Below are positions 56,429 through 64,000 of a stretch of DNA of 64,000 nt, one piece after another. Location: the NCBI GenBank assembly GCA_024229515.1, contig JAAESI010000193.1:44436-108435 (forward strand). Direction: 5' to 3'. The stretch comes from Pseudomonadota bacterium. GTDB taxonomy: Bacteria > Myxococcota_A > UBA796 > UBA9615. Under the pieces are notes generated by a model, which was not told the origin of the DNA, did no database searches, and saw only the letters and a list, made by a program, of their open reading frames with translations. A program made the translations under genes and the position numbers. How positions within the stretch are numbered: position 1 is the first letter of the stretch; every line of letters starts with the position of its first letter.

Positions 56429-59206
56429 TCAGCTCCCGCGGCCCGCGAAGCGGAAGCCGTGTCGGCCGGTCCGCTTGATGTAGAGCGAAGCACTGAACGG
56501 CTTGCCCGCCTTGGAGGTGAAGTTCTCCAGGACGGCGGTCTCGCCGTCGGCGAACAGCTTGGCCGCTTCGTCCCGCGTTACCTCACGCTTGCAGATCTCC
56601 CGGGGGATGCTGATCCGGCAGCCGTCGTCGTTGCAGACGAACGCCGTCGCCGTCTCGACGATCTTCGCTTCGGGGTGCTTGGGGCAGGCGCCGAGCGGCT
56701 CGGGGTTCACGGGGAACTCCTTGGCCGGAGCGCCGCCGCCAGCCTTGTTGTCGCGCGGCGGGAAGTCCCACTTGATCTTGCCCGCGTCGTCCAGGATGAG
56801 GGCCGCGCTGAAGGGGCGGTTGCGGCGGCTGACGAACCCTTCTAGGAGCGCAGTCTTGCGATTCGGGCCGATCATCGCCGTCACCTCCTCGAGGCTCAGC
56901 TGGCGCTGGCAGATGGCCAACGGGAGCTTGAGCCGGGTCTTGTCGTCCTTGTCGCAGCGGTAGCCCTTGCTGCTGCGGCGGACGGTGCAGTCCTTGTGGA
57001 AGGGGCAGGGGCCGACATCGGCCGGCTCGACCTCTTCGGTGGGCTCCACCTCGGCGCCCTTGGGGAGCACGCTGACCCGGCCGTCGTCGTCGCGGCGCAG
57101 GCTCGCCTCGTACTCCCGGCCGTCGCGGGTGAAGAAGCCGGCCTTGACCCGGGTCTCGTTGGTCTTGACCAGCTCGTCGGCGGAGCGGCGGTCGACGTAG
57201 CGGCCGCCGACCTCCTTCCAGATCACGAACTCGCAGTCTCCGTCCCGGCCCCCGAGGGTGCAGGTCCAGGTGCGCAGGGTCTCGATGACCTTGCCCTTCT
57301 TGCAGGCGGGGCAGGGGCCGACGGGGTCGGCGTCGCCGTACAGCCCGTCGAAGGTGAACCCGCGGACCTGCTCGACGATCTTCTCCGTCCAGCCGCGGAT
57401 GTCCTTCATGTACTTCTCGCGGGTCGCCTCGCCGCCTTCGATGGCGCGGAGCGAATCCTCGAGGTTGGCGGTCAGCTCGGCCGAGGTCAGCAGCGGCAGA
57501 TCGATGCGCTCCAGCGCGTCGATCAGCTTGATGCCCCGGGTGGTCGCCCGCAGCGCCTTGCGTCCCTGCACCGACGTGCAGCGGCCGGCGTACTGGCGGG
57601 CGACGAGCGTCTCGATGATCTCGGCGCGGGTGGCCGGCGTTCCGAGGCCTCCGGTCTCCTTGAGCACGCGGGCCTTCTCGATGTCCTCGACCTCCTTGCC
57701 GGCGGTCTCCATCAGGCCCAGCAGCGCCGCTTCCGTCAGGCGGGCGGGCGGCTTGGTCTCCTTCTCCTCGGAGGTGAACTCCGCGAAGTCGACCGGGGAG
57801 CCGTCGGGCTTGGGCAGCGCCGGGAGGTGCTTCTTGACCTCCTTGTCGCCCTTGTCGAACACGGCGCGCCAACCGGGCTCCTTGAGGACCTTGGTGCGGG
57901 TACGGAACGGCTCGTTGCCCAGCCGCGTGATGCGCTCGACCTCGGTCGAGATGGCGGGCGGGTGGAACGCGGCGAGGAAGCGCCGGGTGACGAGGTCGAA
58001 GATGCGCTTGTCGTCGCCCCGGAGGTCCGCGAGCTTGCCGGCTCCGGTGGGGATGATCGCGAAGTGGTCCGAGACCGCCTTGTCGTCGAAGTTGCGCTTG
58101 GTGTTCTGCAGCCCGTCCTTCTGGAGGCGGGCGGCCGAGGCGCTGTAGTCCTTGAGCCCCTTCAGGAACTCGACCGCCTCATCGACCTTCTCCTTGTAGT
58201 CCTCCGGCAGCGCTCGGCTGTCGGTACGAGGGTAGGTGATCATCTTGTGCTGCTCGTACAGGGCCTGGGCCGCGCTCAGGGTGCGGCGGGCGCTGAAGCC
58301 GAAGCGGCGGTTGGCCTCTCGCTGCAACGAGGTCAGGTCCAGCAGCGGGGGGGCGCTCTCCTTGGAGTCCTTGCGGGACTCCGACGCGATCCCGGTGGGC
58401 TCGCTGGCGAGGGCGGCGAGCACCCGGTCGCGGACCGCGGTGTCGAAGATCCGGTCCTTGGCGCCGGGCTGCTTGGGGTCGTACCAGGTCGCCTTGTAGT
58501 CGTGGGCGGGGTCGTTGGTGTGCTTGAACGACGCCTCGATGATCCAGTACGGCTCGGGCAGGTGGTCGAGGATCTCGCGCTCCCGCCGGACGAGCATCGC
58601 CAGGGTGGCGGTCTGCACGCGGCCGGCCGACCACGGCACGCTGCGGCTACCCCGGGTGCGGAGTCGAACCGTCAGGGCGCGGGTGGCGTTCATGCCGATG
58701 AGCCAGTCGGACTCGGCGCGGCAGTCGGCGGCGTCGGCGAGGCCCTGGAGGTCGGACTCGGGCAGCGGCGCCAGGAGGCTGGCCTTGATCGCCTTGTCCG
58801 TCATGGACTGCAGCCACAGCCGGTCCACCGGCTTCTTGGTGCCGGAGTAGCGGTAGATCTCGCGGAAGATGAGCTCGCCCTCGCGGCCGGCATCGCAGGC
58901 GTTGATGACCCGCTCGACGTCCTTGGCCTTGAGCAGCTTCTTCAGGGCGTTCAGCTGCTTGGTGTTCCCCTTGACCGGGGTCAGCAGGAAGGAGTCGGGG
59001 AGGATCGGCAGATCCTTGAGGCGCCAGCGCTTCAGAGCCTCGTCGTAGCCCTCGGGGGCGACGAACTCGAGCAGGTGACCGACGGCCCAGGAGACGACGT
59101 GGTCATCGCCTTCCCAGGCGTGGGCCGTCTTGTTGGGGGCGCCGACGACGCGGGCAATGTCGGCGGCGACCGACGGCTTCTCTGCGATGATCAGGGTGCG
59201 GGACAA
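56429..59206 (-). CDS. Type IA DNA topoisomerase (TopB-like) with C-terminal zinc/strand repeats
   Basis: 925 aa from a TTG (59206) preceded by a weak GAGG. Toprim: IIAEKPSVA with E9, DAGREGE (105-111). Catalytic Tyr is Y325 in MITYPRTDSR. The C terminus has repeated units near LEGFVSRRNRPFSAAL and LENFTSKAGKPFSASL, with Cys pairs (CPACKKGKVIETLRTWTC, CPFHKDC, CPKHPEAK). Similar to topoisomerase III, relaxing and decatenating DNA. The repeat tail is longer than in E. coli TopB. A TTGAAC-17-TACTTC promoter lies upstream. Confidence 0.9.
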   Translation of the reverse strand: MSRTLIIAEKPSVAADIARVVGAPNKTAHAWEGDDHVVSWAVGHLLEFVAPEGYDEALKRWRLKDLPILPDSFLLTPVKGNTKQLNALKKLLKAKDVERVINACDAGREGELIFREIYRYSGTKKPVDRLWLQSMTDKAIKASLLAPLPESDLQGLADAADCRAESDWLIGMNATRALTVRLRTRGSRSVPWSAGRVQTATLAMLVRREREILDHLPEPYWIIEASFKHTNDPAHDYKATWYDPKQPGAKDRIFDTAVRDRVLAALASEPTGIASESRKDSKESAPPLLDLTSLQREANRRFGFSARRTLSAAQALYEQHKMITYPRTDSRALPEDYKEKVDEAVEFLKGLKDYSASAARLQKDGLQNTKRNFDDKAVSDHFAIIPTGAGKLADLRGDDKRIFDLVTRRFLAAFHPPAISTEVERITRLGNEPFRTRTKVLKEPGWRAVFDKGDKEVKKHLPALPKPDGSPVDFAEFTSEEKETKPPARLTEAALLGLMETAGKEVEDIEKARVLKETGGLGTPATRAEIIETLVARQYAGRCTSVQGRKALRATTRGIKLIDALERIDLPLLTSAELTANLEDSLRAIEGGEATREKYMKDIRGWTEKIVEQVRGFTFDGLYGDADPVGPCPACKKGKVIETLRTWTCTLGGRDGDCEFVIWKEVGGRYVDRRSADELVKTNETRVKAGFFTRDGREYEASLRRDDDGRVSVLPKGAEVEPTEEVEPADVGPCPFHKDCTVRRSSKGYRCDKDDKTRLKLPLAICQRQLSLEEVTAMIGPNRKTALLEGFVSRRNRPFSAALILDDAGKIKWDFPPRDNKAGGGAPAKEFPVNPEPLGACPKHPEAKIVETATAFVCNDDGCRISIPREICKREVTRDEAAKLFADGETAVLENFTSKAGKPFSASLYIKRTGRHGFRFAGRGS

Positions 59207-59295
59207 GGCGATCCTCGGTGCAATTGGCTTCGCGGGGTGCAGAGAAGTACCGCCAAGAGCCGGTTCGTTCAACCCCTGGATGCTGGCTTTGTTGT

Positions 59296-59327
59296 CCGTG
59301 CCTACGGCACGTGACTTCCTATATAAG
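59296..59327 (+). promoter_or_regulatory. Operator-like dyad and -10 element before 59336
   Basis: CGTGCC-TAC-GGCACG forms a 6-bp inverted repeat (about 59298-59312), followed by TATAAG at 59322-59327. The GTG at 59336 lies about 8 nt past the -10, so the mRNA would be nearly leaderless. It faces the topoisomerase gene and could control either. Confidence 0.45.
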
Positions 59328-59335
59328 GGGCGGCG

Positions 59336-59911
59336 GTGCATCCGAAGCTCCCGATCGCCGCATTCGCCGCCCTGCTGATGGCGCTCTTCGCGGCCCCTGC
59401 GTCGGCGGAAATTCGCGGGGGCAGCTTCGAGGCGGGCGGGGTCGGAGGGGCCGCGGTCTGGTCCAGCGACCTCGGGCTCAAGCCCTGCGGTTGGTACGGC
59501 GGCTTTGCCGGCCATCGCTTCCAGCCGCTGGCGGAGCGGCTGCACCTGGGCTTCCGGGCGGCCTGGGAAGGCTGCGTCACCCAGCAGAGGGTGACCGACG
59601 AGCGGGTCGACATGATCCTCGTCGACGTCGGCTTCTCGTACGGCGTTCGGGTGCTGCCCTGGATGCTGCCGTACGGCTTCTCCGGCGGAGGCTTCCTCAT
59701 CGCGGACTCGACCCCCAGCGGCGGCGACCCGACGCCCCGGACGGTGTTCCAGACCGGCGGGGGCGTGGCGATCACCCTCGGCCCGTACCTGCTGCTGGAC
59801 ATCAAGGTCCGACTGCTGGTGTTCGAGAACATCCAGTTCGGCAGCATCCAGGGGCAGTTCGGGAGCGTCGTGAGCCCGCTGTTCGCGATCGCCCTGGGAG
59901 CGCAGATCTGA
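59336..59911 (+). CDS. Small outer-membrane-barrel-like protein
   Basis: 191 aa from the GTG. A signal peptide (AAFAALLMALFAAPASAEI) precedes alternating hydrophobic/aromatic strands (GGAAVWSSDLGL, LPYGFSGGGFLI, VAITLGPYLLLDIKV) and a short C-terminal strand ending in Ile, which fits an eight-strand outer-membrane barrel. There are two Cys. It overlaps the next gene by one base. No closer family is recognised. Confidence 0.75.
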   Translation: MHPKLPIAAFAALLMALFAAPASAEIRGGSFEAGGVGGAAVWSSDLGLKPCGWYGGFAGHRFQPLAERLHLGFRAAWEGCVTQQRVTDERVDMILVDVGFSYGVRVLPWMLPYGFSGGGFLIADSTPSGGDPTPRTVFQTGGGVAITLGPYLLLDIKVRLLVFENIQFGSIQGQFGSVVSPLFAIALGAQI

Positions 59912-60489
59912 TGCGGGCCTGGGCGATCGCGGCGCTCCTCCTGGCGGCGGGGCCGGTGTTGGCGGACGAGCCGACGGCCGACGACGGCTTCGCTCCGGAT
60001 CCCGGACCCACGGTGCCGGTGGGGTTCCGGACGGACTTCCGGCTCGGCTGGAACCTGACCGACGGCAACGGCGTGATCGACTACATCGGGATGGGGCTGA
60101 ACGTCGGCCCGGTCTTCGGCAAGCCGACCGTCGGCGGCCCTCCGGTGGTCAGCCCGTTCGGCGAGTTCACCGCGGGGATTGCGGAGGACGCCCGGCCGTC
60201 GATCCGGATCGTCGGCGGCATCGAGGTCGGCGTCGCGGTGCGGCACGACGTGGAGATCGTGCCGTCGGTGTTCGGCGGCTACCACCGGTCGTTCGAAGGC
60301 GACCGGCGGGCCGGGGGCACGGTCGGCGCGGGGGTCGCGCTGCGGGTCCGTGGGCCGAACCACTTCTTCTTCTCGGTGGAGCCGGTACGCTTCGTGCTCC
60401 TGCCGCCGCCCGAGAACGGGTACACCCGCTACACCACCCACTTCGCCCTCGACATGGGCATTGTCCGCTTCGGAGGAATCCTGCCGTGA
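59911..60489 (+). CDS. Second outer-membrane-barrel-like protein
   Basis: 192 aa, TGATG-coupled to the preceding gene. Signal peptide (AIAALLLAAGPVLADEP), then beta-strand patterns (FRTDFRLGWNLTD, GMGLNVGPVFG, HFFFSVEPVRFVLL) and a final ALDMGIVRFGGILP strand. It likely forms a pair with the upstream gene; which role is not shown. It overlaps the next gene by 4 nt. Confidence 0.75.
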   Translation: MRAWAIAALLLAAGPVLADEPTADDGFAPDPGPTVPVGFRTDFRLGWNLTDGNGVIDYIGMGLNVGPVFGKPTVGGPPVVSPFGEFTAGIAEDARPSIRIVGGIEVGVAVRHDVEIVPSVFGGYHRSFEGDRRAGGTVGAGVALRVRGPNHFFFSVEPVRFVLLPPPENGYTRYTTHFALDMGIVRFGGILP

Positions 60490-60962
60490 GGGCACTCCTT
60501 ACAGCACTCACGCTCGGACTCACGGTCGGTTGCGTGCAGCCGAACCTGGACCGGGAGCCGTGGTGCCAGATCGGCACCGGGGACGTGGAGTTCATCGACC
60601 TGGCGGACGGCGACGAGGTCGGCGTGGTGCGCGGGATCCAGGGAGGCGACCACATCTGGGGAAGCGCCCGGGTGATCGGGGTGAACTGGCTCGACATCAC
60701 GCTGGTGTTCGAGCTGCTGGACGAGGACGGGCTCCCGGTGACCGACTCGAGCACCCTGATCGGCGAGCTCGTGCACTGCACCCGCAGCGATGAGGCGTGC
60801 GACCAGGGCATGGGGGAGACGGTCGGCTACCCGGTGATCGTCGAGGACATCAGCGATGTGGTCGGCGACGACATCACGATGAAGGTGACGGCCACGGACC
60901 GCGAGGGCCGCACGGCATCGCACTCGGTCCAGGTGGAGCCGTACCGGGAGACGGACGACTAG
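60486..60962 (+). CDS. Predicted lipoprotein, third gene of the envelope cluster
   Basis: 158 aa from a GTG. Lipobox GLTVGC with lipid on C16, then a beta-sandwich-like domain (GDVEFIDLADGDEV onward, SARVIGVNWLDITLVFELLDEDG). Three Cys remain after the lipobox. Coupled to the two barrel proteins, it suggests an envelope complex. The convergent di-iron gene overlaps its tail by 4 bp. Confidence 0.75.
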   Translation: MRALLTALTLGLTVGCVQPNLDREPWCQIGTGDVEFIDLADGDEVGVVRGIQGGDHIWGSARVIGVNWLDITLVFELLDEDGLPVTDSSTLIGELVHCTRSDEACDQGMGETVGYPVIVEDISDVVGDDITMKVTATDREGRTASHSVQVEPYRETDD

Positions 60963-62092
60963 ATCGTCACGGTCTCCAGCCAGTTGGTCAGGATCATGGT
61001 CGTGGCGTCCTGGCCGCTCTCGTACTTCAAGAGCCCCAGCTCCGCGTAGCGCGGTCGCACCCGGTCGCTGAGCAGGCCGATGCGCTTCACGTTCGGGATG
61101 ATCGTGCGGAACATGGTCCGCCGGAACAGCTCCATGAGCTTGCTGTCGAGCACCAGGCGGTTCCACTCGCGGCGGCTCATGGCGTGGGCCCAGTACTCCT
61201 CGTAGTACTCGTGCACGAGGAAGCGATTGCGCATCAGGAGGCTGAGCTCGAAGACCCAGTCCTCGCGCTCGCGGCGCTCGGCGTCGCTGAGGACGGCGGT
61301 CTGGGCGTAGTGCTCGCGGAGGGCGACCACGCCGAACTTCACGTGGCGGGCCTCGTCGCCGATCACGTACTCCAGCAGCTTCTTCAGCAGCGGCTCCTGG
61401 GTGGCCTGGCGCAGCGTGCCGAACGCGCCCAGGGCGAGCCCCTCGATCATGATCTGCATGCCGAGGGATTTCATGTCCCAGCGGCTGTCGCCCATGAGCT
61501 GGTCGATGATGACGTAGAGGTTGTCGTCGATGGCGTAGCGCTTGTGGATCTTCTCCTCGAGGTAGCGGGAGAAGACCTCGACGTGGCGGCCTTCGTCGAC
61601 GACCTGGGTGCTGCCGTAGAGCTTGGCGGCCATCCAGGGGGCGGCCTGCACGACCTGGCTGGCGGCGAACAGCGCGCCCTGCTCGCCGTGAAGGAACTGG
61701 GACAGCAGCCAGCTCATGATCGCGTGGCGGTGCTCGGCCTTCTCCTTGTTGGAGAGGCGGCGGTACATCGGGTAGTCCGAGAGGGGGACGTAGTCCTCGG
61801 GGAGGAGCTCGAACTCGGGGTTGAGGGGGTCGACGTCGATGGACCAGTCCAGGTCGGTGGTGGCGTTCCACTGGCCGGCCTTGGCGGACTCGTAGAGCTT
61901 GGCGAGGCTGGGCTGATCCCGGTCGTAGTTCCAGTCGAAGATCGCCGGGCTGGAGACGTCGACCGTCGTGGTGCTGCCCTGCTTGCCGCGCTGCAGGATG
62001 ATGCCGCGGAAGGCGGGCCCCAGGAGGTTCCGGAGGACCCGGACATTGCCGCTCCCTTCGCGCAGGGCGGGGGCGGACTCAACTAGGTTCAC
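60959..62092 (-). CDS. Ferritin-like di-iron protein
   Basis: 377 aa from a GTG. Four-helix di-iron ligands fit E137 (HGEQ), E167 and H170 (DEGRH), E217 (IEGLA) and E247/H250 (DEARH), the ribonucleotide-reductase-R2-like pattern. The family of substrate is unknown: it could be an oxygenase or N-oxygenase. The N-terminal 100 residues (FDWNYDRDQPSLAKLYESAKAGQWN) are additional. It diverges from the RelA-like gene by 56 bp. Confidence 0.82.
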   Translation of the reverse strand: MNLVESAPALREGSGNVRVLRNLLGPAFRGIILQRGKQGSTTTVDVSSPAIFDWNYDRDQPSLAKLYESAKAGQWNATTDLDWSIDVDPLNPEFELLPEDYVPLSDYPMYRRLSNKEKAEHRHAIMSWLLSQFLHGEQGALFAASQVVQAAPWMAAKLYGSTQVVDEGRHVEVFSRYLEEKIHKRYAIDDNLYVIIDQLMGDSRWDMKSLGMQIMIEGLALGAFGTLRQATQEPLLKKLLEYVIGDEARHVKFGVVALREHYAQTAVLSDAERREREDWVFELSLLMRNRFLVHEYYEEYWAHAMSRREWNRLVLDSKLMELFRRTMFRTIIPNVKRIGLLSDRVRPRYAELGLLKYESGQDATTMILTNWLETVTI

Positions 62093-62148
62093 GATCGCGT
62101 TGCGGAGCCTTATGGGACCTCGGGGTTGACCTGCCTTACACTCGGGCC

Positions 62149-63201
62149 GTGGCCGACCGTCCGTACATCGACCCGCGTACGTCGCCCCTGTGGCAGGTAA
62201 CGCGCGAGCCGCTCATTCACCAGTTTGTCGGATATCTGACAGATGTTCGACAAAAGATCTCTGCCGATCCGACGTCCGAACACGTGCTGACCTTCGCGCG
62301 GCCCCGGATCGCGGAGGTGCACCACGCCTTCCGAACGATGGTGCGTCGGGGGGAGGAGCGGCTGCACAAGCTGAGCCGGCTGCTGGCGGACACGCTGTAC
62401 GAGGGGCCGCACGATCTGATGAGCGAGGTGGTCGGCGAGCTCGACGGGGAGCGGTTCACCCTGGGGCAGCCGGTGACGCCGGCGCAGCTGCACGGGCTGA
62501 CGGACCTGGAGCTGGGGGCGCGGCTGCTGAACCGGGTGAGGTTGGACGGGCGGGCGACGAAGCTGGTGGCCAACCGGGTCGAGTACCTGCCGACGGACGA
62601 GAACCCGCACGGGGTGCACAAGATCCTCAGCCGCATCAAGGCGGAGGAGGAGGTCTGGAACAAGGTCGTGGACGAGATCTTCGACGTGGACGCGTTGGTG
62701 AAGCGGGACAAGCAGCTGCGGCACCTGAGCCGGTTCGTCAAAGACGTGTTCGGGGTCAAAATCGTGGTCGGCGCGGCGACGGAGGTGCGTCCGGTGCACC
62801 GGTTCCTGGAGGAGCTGAGCTGGACGCGCGCGGAGCTGGGGAACCACCACATCCCGCCGTCGGACAGCACGGTGGCGCTGCAGTTCGTGGAGACGAAGGA
62901 CTACATGTCGGCGGCTGCGCGGAAGAAGTCGGGCTGGGTGGCGGTCAAGTCGGTGGTGTCGTGGTGGGACCGGATGTTCGAGATCCAGGTGCAGCCGCTG
63001 CGGAGCTACTACCGGGAGAAGGAGCGGCTGACGCGGGAGAGCCACAGCGCGTGGGGCGATCAGCGCGAGGCGCTGCGGCAGGAGTTGAGCGAGCGGGTGC
63101 CGCTGCTGGGGTTCTACCGGGAGCTTCTGGTGTGGCTGTTTCGGCAGCCCGACGGGCCCGCCCCCACGTTCGAGGGGGTCCGGGTCGAGGTGATTGGCTA
63201 A
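62149..63201 (+). CDS. Divergent RelA/SpoT-fold nucleotidyltransferase (predicted alarmone synthetase-like)
   Basis: 350 aa from a GTG, no TGS, HD or ACT domain. The 161-173 stretch SRIKAEEEVWNKV has R162, K164 and K172, the same spacing as the ATP-binding Arg/Lys/Lys of (p)ppGpp synthetases. D199 in VKDVFGVKIVV, KDYM (250-253), SGWVAVKSV (261-269, like NGYQSLHT) and E278 in FEIQVQP, like EVQIRT, complete the pattern. The N-terminal 130 residues are unfamiliar. It could make (p)ppGpp or a related alarmone, or be a toxin-type pyrophosphokinase. This is inference from motif order. Confidence 0.55.
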   Translation: MADRPYIDPRTSPLWQVTREPLIHQFVGYLTDVRQKISADPTSEHVLTFARPRIAEVHHAFRTMVRRGEERLHKLSRLLADTLYEGPHDLMSEVVGELDGERFTLGQPVTPAQLHGLTDLELGARLLNRVRLDGRATKLVANRVEYLPTDENPHGVHKILSRIKAEEEVWNKVVDEIFDVDALVKRDKQLRHLSRFVKDVFGVKIVVGAATEVRPVHRFLEELSWTRAELGNHHIPPSDSTVALQFVETKDYMSAAARKKSGWVAVKSVVSWWDRMFEIQVQPLRSYYREKERLTRESHSAWGDQREALRQELSERVPLLGFYRELLVWLFRQPDGPAPTFEGVRVEVIG

Positions 63202-63238
63202 AATGGTGCTGAATCGAGAGCACGAAAGGACTGTTCCG

Positions 63239-63865
63239 ATGCGAACCCTCCCGTTGATCGCCCTGCTGTTGGGCGCGCTGATGATGCTGGCTGCCTGCCC
63301 CGTTTACCGTCCGGTGTCGGACGACGATGACGACGATGATTCGGCTTCCGATGACGACGACGCCTTCCCCGACGACGACGACTCGACGGGCGACGACGAC
63401 GACGCGACGGACGACGACGATGCGACGGACGACGACGACTCGGTGGGGCCCGAGGTGGTGTTCTTCCAGGGGCAGTACCGCTGGTTCTTCGACCTGTCGG
63501 ACGGCCTGAACAGCAGCGGGTTCGCCGACTGCTACCACACGTGGTTGGTGGAGCCGACGGCGGGATCGCCGGCGAACGGCTGCCCCGACTGCACGATGAT
63601 CGGGCGGGTCGACCTGACCTACCAGGGCACCGACTGCGACGCGGGGCTGGGCAACATCGCGGACGAGCAGGCCGACTTCCCCAACGTCGAGTTCGGCCTC
63701 GCCGGCGGAACGCTGTACCAGTACAACCCCGGCTCCGGCGAGTGGGAGGAGTTCATGACGGGCGACACCACCGGTGACAACGCGTGGGCGGGTGTCAGCG
63801 AACCGCAGGACGCGGGGCAGTACGTGCGCACCGATGAGATGAACGTCACCTGGACGATGAACTAA
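63239..63865 (+). CDS. Lipoprotein with Asp-rich spacer
   Basis: 208 aa from the ATG at 63239, AAGGA 8 nt upstream and a TAAAAT -10-like element at 63199. Lipobox LAAC gives lipid C20. A roughly 45-residue Asp-rich spacer (DDDDDDDSASDDDD and GDDDDATDDDD units) leads to a domain of 120 residues with paired Cys (FADCYHTW, NGCPDCTMIG, TDCD). Such Asp-rich spacers are typical of the lipoproteins of myxobacterial relatives. The domain family is unrecognised. Confidence 0.85.
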   Translation: MRTLPLIALLLGALMMLAACPVYRPVSDDDDDDDSASDDDDAFPDDDDSTGDDDDATDDDDATDDDDSVGPEVVFFQGQYRWFFDLSDGLNSSGFADCYHTWLVEPTAGSPANGCPDCTMIGRVDLTYQGTDCDAGLGNIADEQADFPNVEFGLAGGTLYQYNPGSGEWEEFMTGDTTGDNAWAGVSEPQDAGQYVRTDEMNVTWTMN

Positions 63866-63904
63866 ACGGCCCCTCATGAAAGTGAGGCCTCACACTCGGG
63901 CCGT
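63866..63904 (+). terminator. Hairpin after the Asp-rich lipoprotein
   Basis: ACGGCCC...GGGCCGT closes a 7-bp outer stem directly at the stop codon. Inside, CCTCA...TGAGG forms a second stem. No T-run follows; the next bases are Gs. A plausible terminator, or part of the repeat structure that follows. Confidence 0.4.
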
Positions 63905-63917
63905 AGGGGGATGAAAA

Positions 63918-63979
63918 CGGCAGTCAATCGTGAGAGAAGGAGGTTGCGAAGCCAACCATCTCACCCGAAAGACTGCCGT
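63918..63979. repeat. Three-part nested inverted repeat at the window edge
   Basis: Three nested stems: ACGGCAGTC/GACTGCCGT (outer, 9 bp), GTGAGA/TCTCAC (6 bp) and GGTTG/CAACC (5 bp), with short internal loops. The outer arm ends in a GTG that starts an open frame. It may be a mobile-element end or a structured leader. The outer stem spans the whole intergenic piece. Confidence 0.65.
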
Positions 63980-64000
63980 GCCCTCCATCGTAAAGAAGAT
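63978..64000 (+). CDS. Possible start of a gene leaving the window (transposase-like N terminus)
   Basis: GTG at 63978 begins MPSIVKK, cut by the window end. This opening resembles the N terminus of some IS1634/IS4-type transposases, and the nested inverted repeat just before it would fit an insertion-sequence end. Only seven codons are visible, and the nearest SD-like AAGGAGG is about 33 nt upstream, so this is weak. Confidence 0.25.

Noticed and set aside
56996..59314. 772-codon open frame opposite the topoisomerase gene
   Set aside because: Composition is Val/Gly/Asp-skewed and opposite to conserved topoisomerase motifs; antisense shadow.
63918..63979. Integron attC site
   Set aside because: The nested palindrome lacks the expected RYYYAAC/GTTRRRY core pair, and no cassette is seen.

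Overview
The window is about 70% GC with very strong G/C third-position bias, ATGA/GTGA/TGATG stop-start overlaps, and frequent GTG and TTG starts. Several secreted proteins end in a Cys-containing linker, one membrane helix and an Arg cluster (MYXO-CTERM-like), and one lipoprotein has a long Asp-rich linker. Together these point to a chromosome of a Myxococcota/deltaproteobacterial-type Gram-negative bacterium. Most genes are housekeeping. No rRNA, tRNA, CRISPR array or phage was recognised.

Layout. 1-2777 (minus): two-component kinase plus OmpR-type regulator, which runs off the left edge. 2814-4298: rhomboid protease with a long repeat-rich tail. 4378-6344: degenerate protein-kinase-like membrane protein, frameshifted. 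6353-15328 (minus): eleven-gene run gltX-yceD-rpmF-plsX-acpP-fabF-rpiB-glyA-nrdR-ribD-ribE joining translation, lipid synthesis, one-carbon metabolism and riboflavin synthesis, with internal promoter and hairpin signals. 15357-25654: metzincin fusion, a PilO/GspM-like protein, MeaB, lipoproteins, a possible bacterial TULIP/BPI-like secreted protein and a zinc-ribbon/PEGA protein. 25697-38502: pgi, mutL-miaA-accA-aroA-cmk-rpsA-ihf-HIT-lapA-dsbA-rsmB, with the widely conserved aroA-cmk-rpsA-ihf order. 38502-49084: small unknowns, then mutS-amidase-glnD-xerD-cca, mostly with overlapping ends. 49086-51985 (minus): trypsin-like MYXO-CTERM protease carrying a frameshift and an in-frame amber codon. 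52098-56422: site-2-protease homologue, a 52-bp tandem hairpin array, a frameshifted SDR, and scpA-scpB-rluB. 56429-59206 (minus): topoisomerase III-like enzyme. 59336-end: barrel-like envelope proteins, lipoproteins, a di-iron protein, a divergent RelA/SpoT-fold protein, and a nested inverted repeat at the right edge that may begin a mobile element.

The most unusual elements are: the divergent alarmone-synthetase-like protein (62149-63201) with the catalytic R/K/K/D/E pattern; the TULIP-like secreted protein (20677-22644); the metalloprotease with an internal sorting signal (15357-16670); the nested GNRA-capped hairpin between acpP and fabF; the large inverted repeat between two convergent genes (16660-17001); and the tandem 52-bp hairpin repeats (52786-52984). 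Four single-base indels in or beside short G/C runs, plus one TAG, break three genes. These may be assembly errors rather than biology and need read-level checking.
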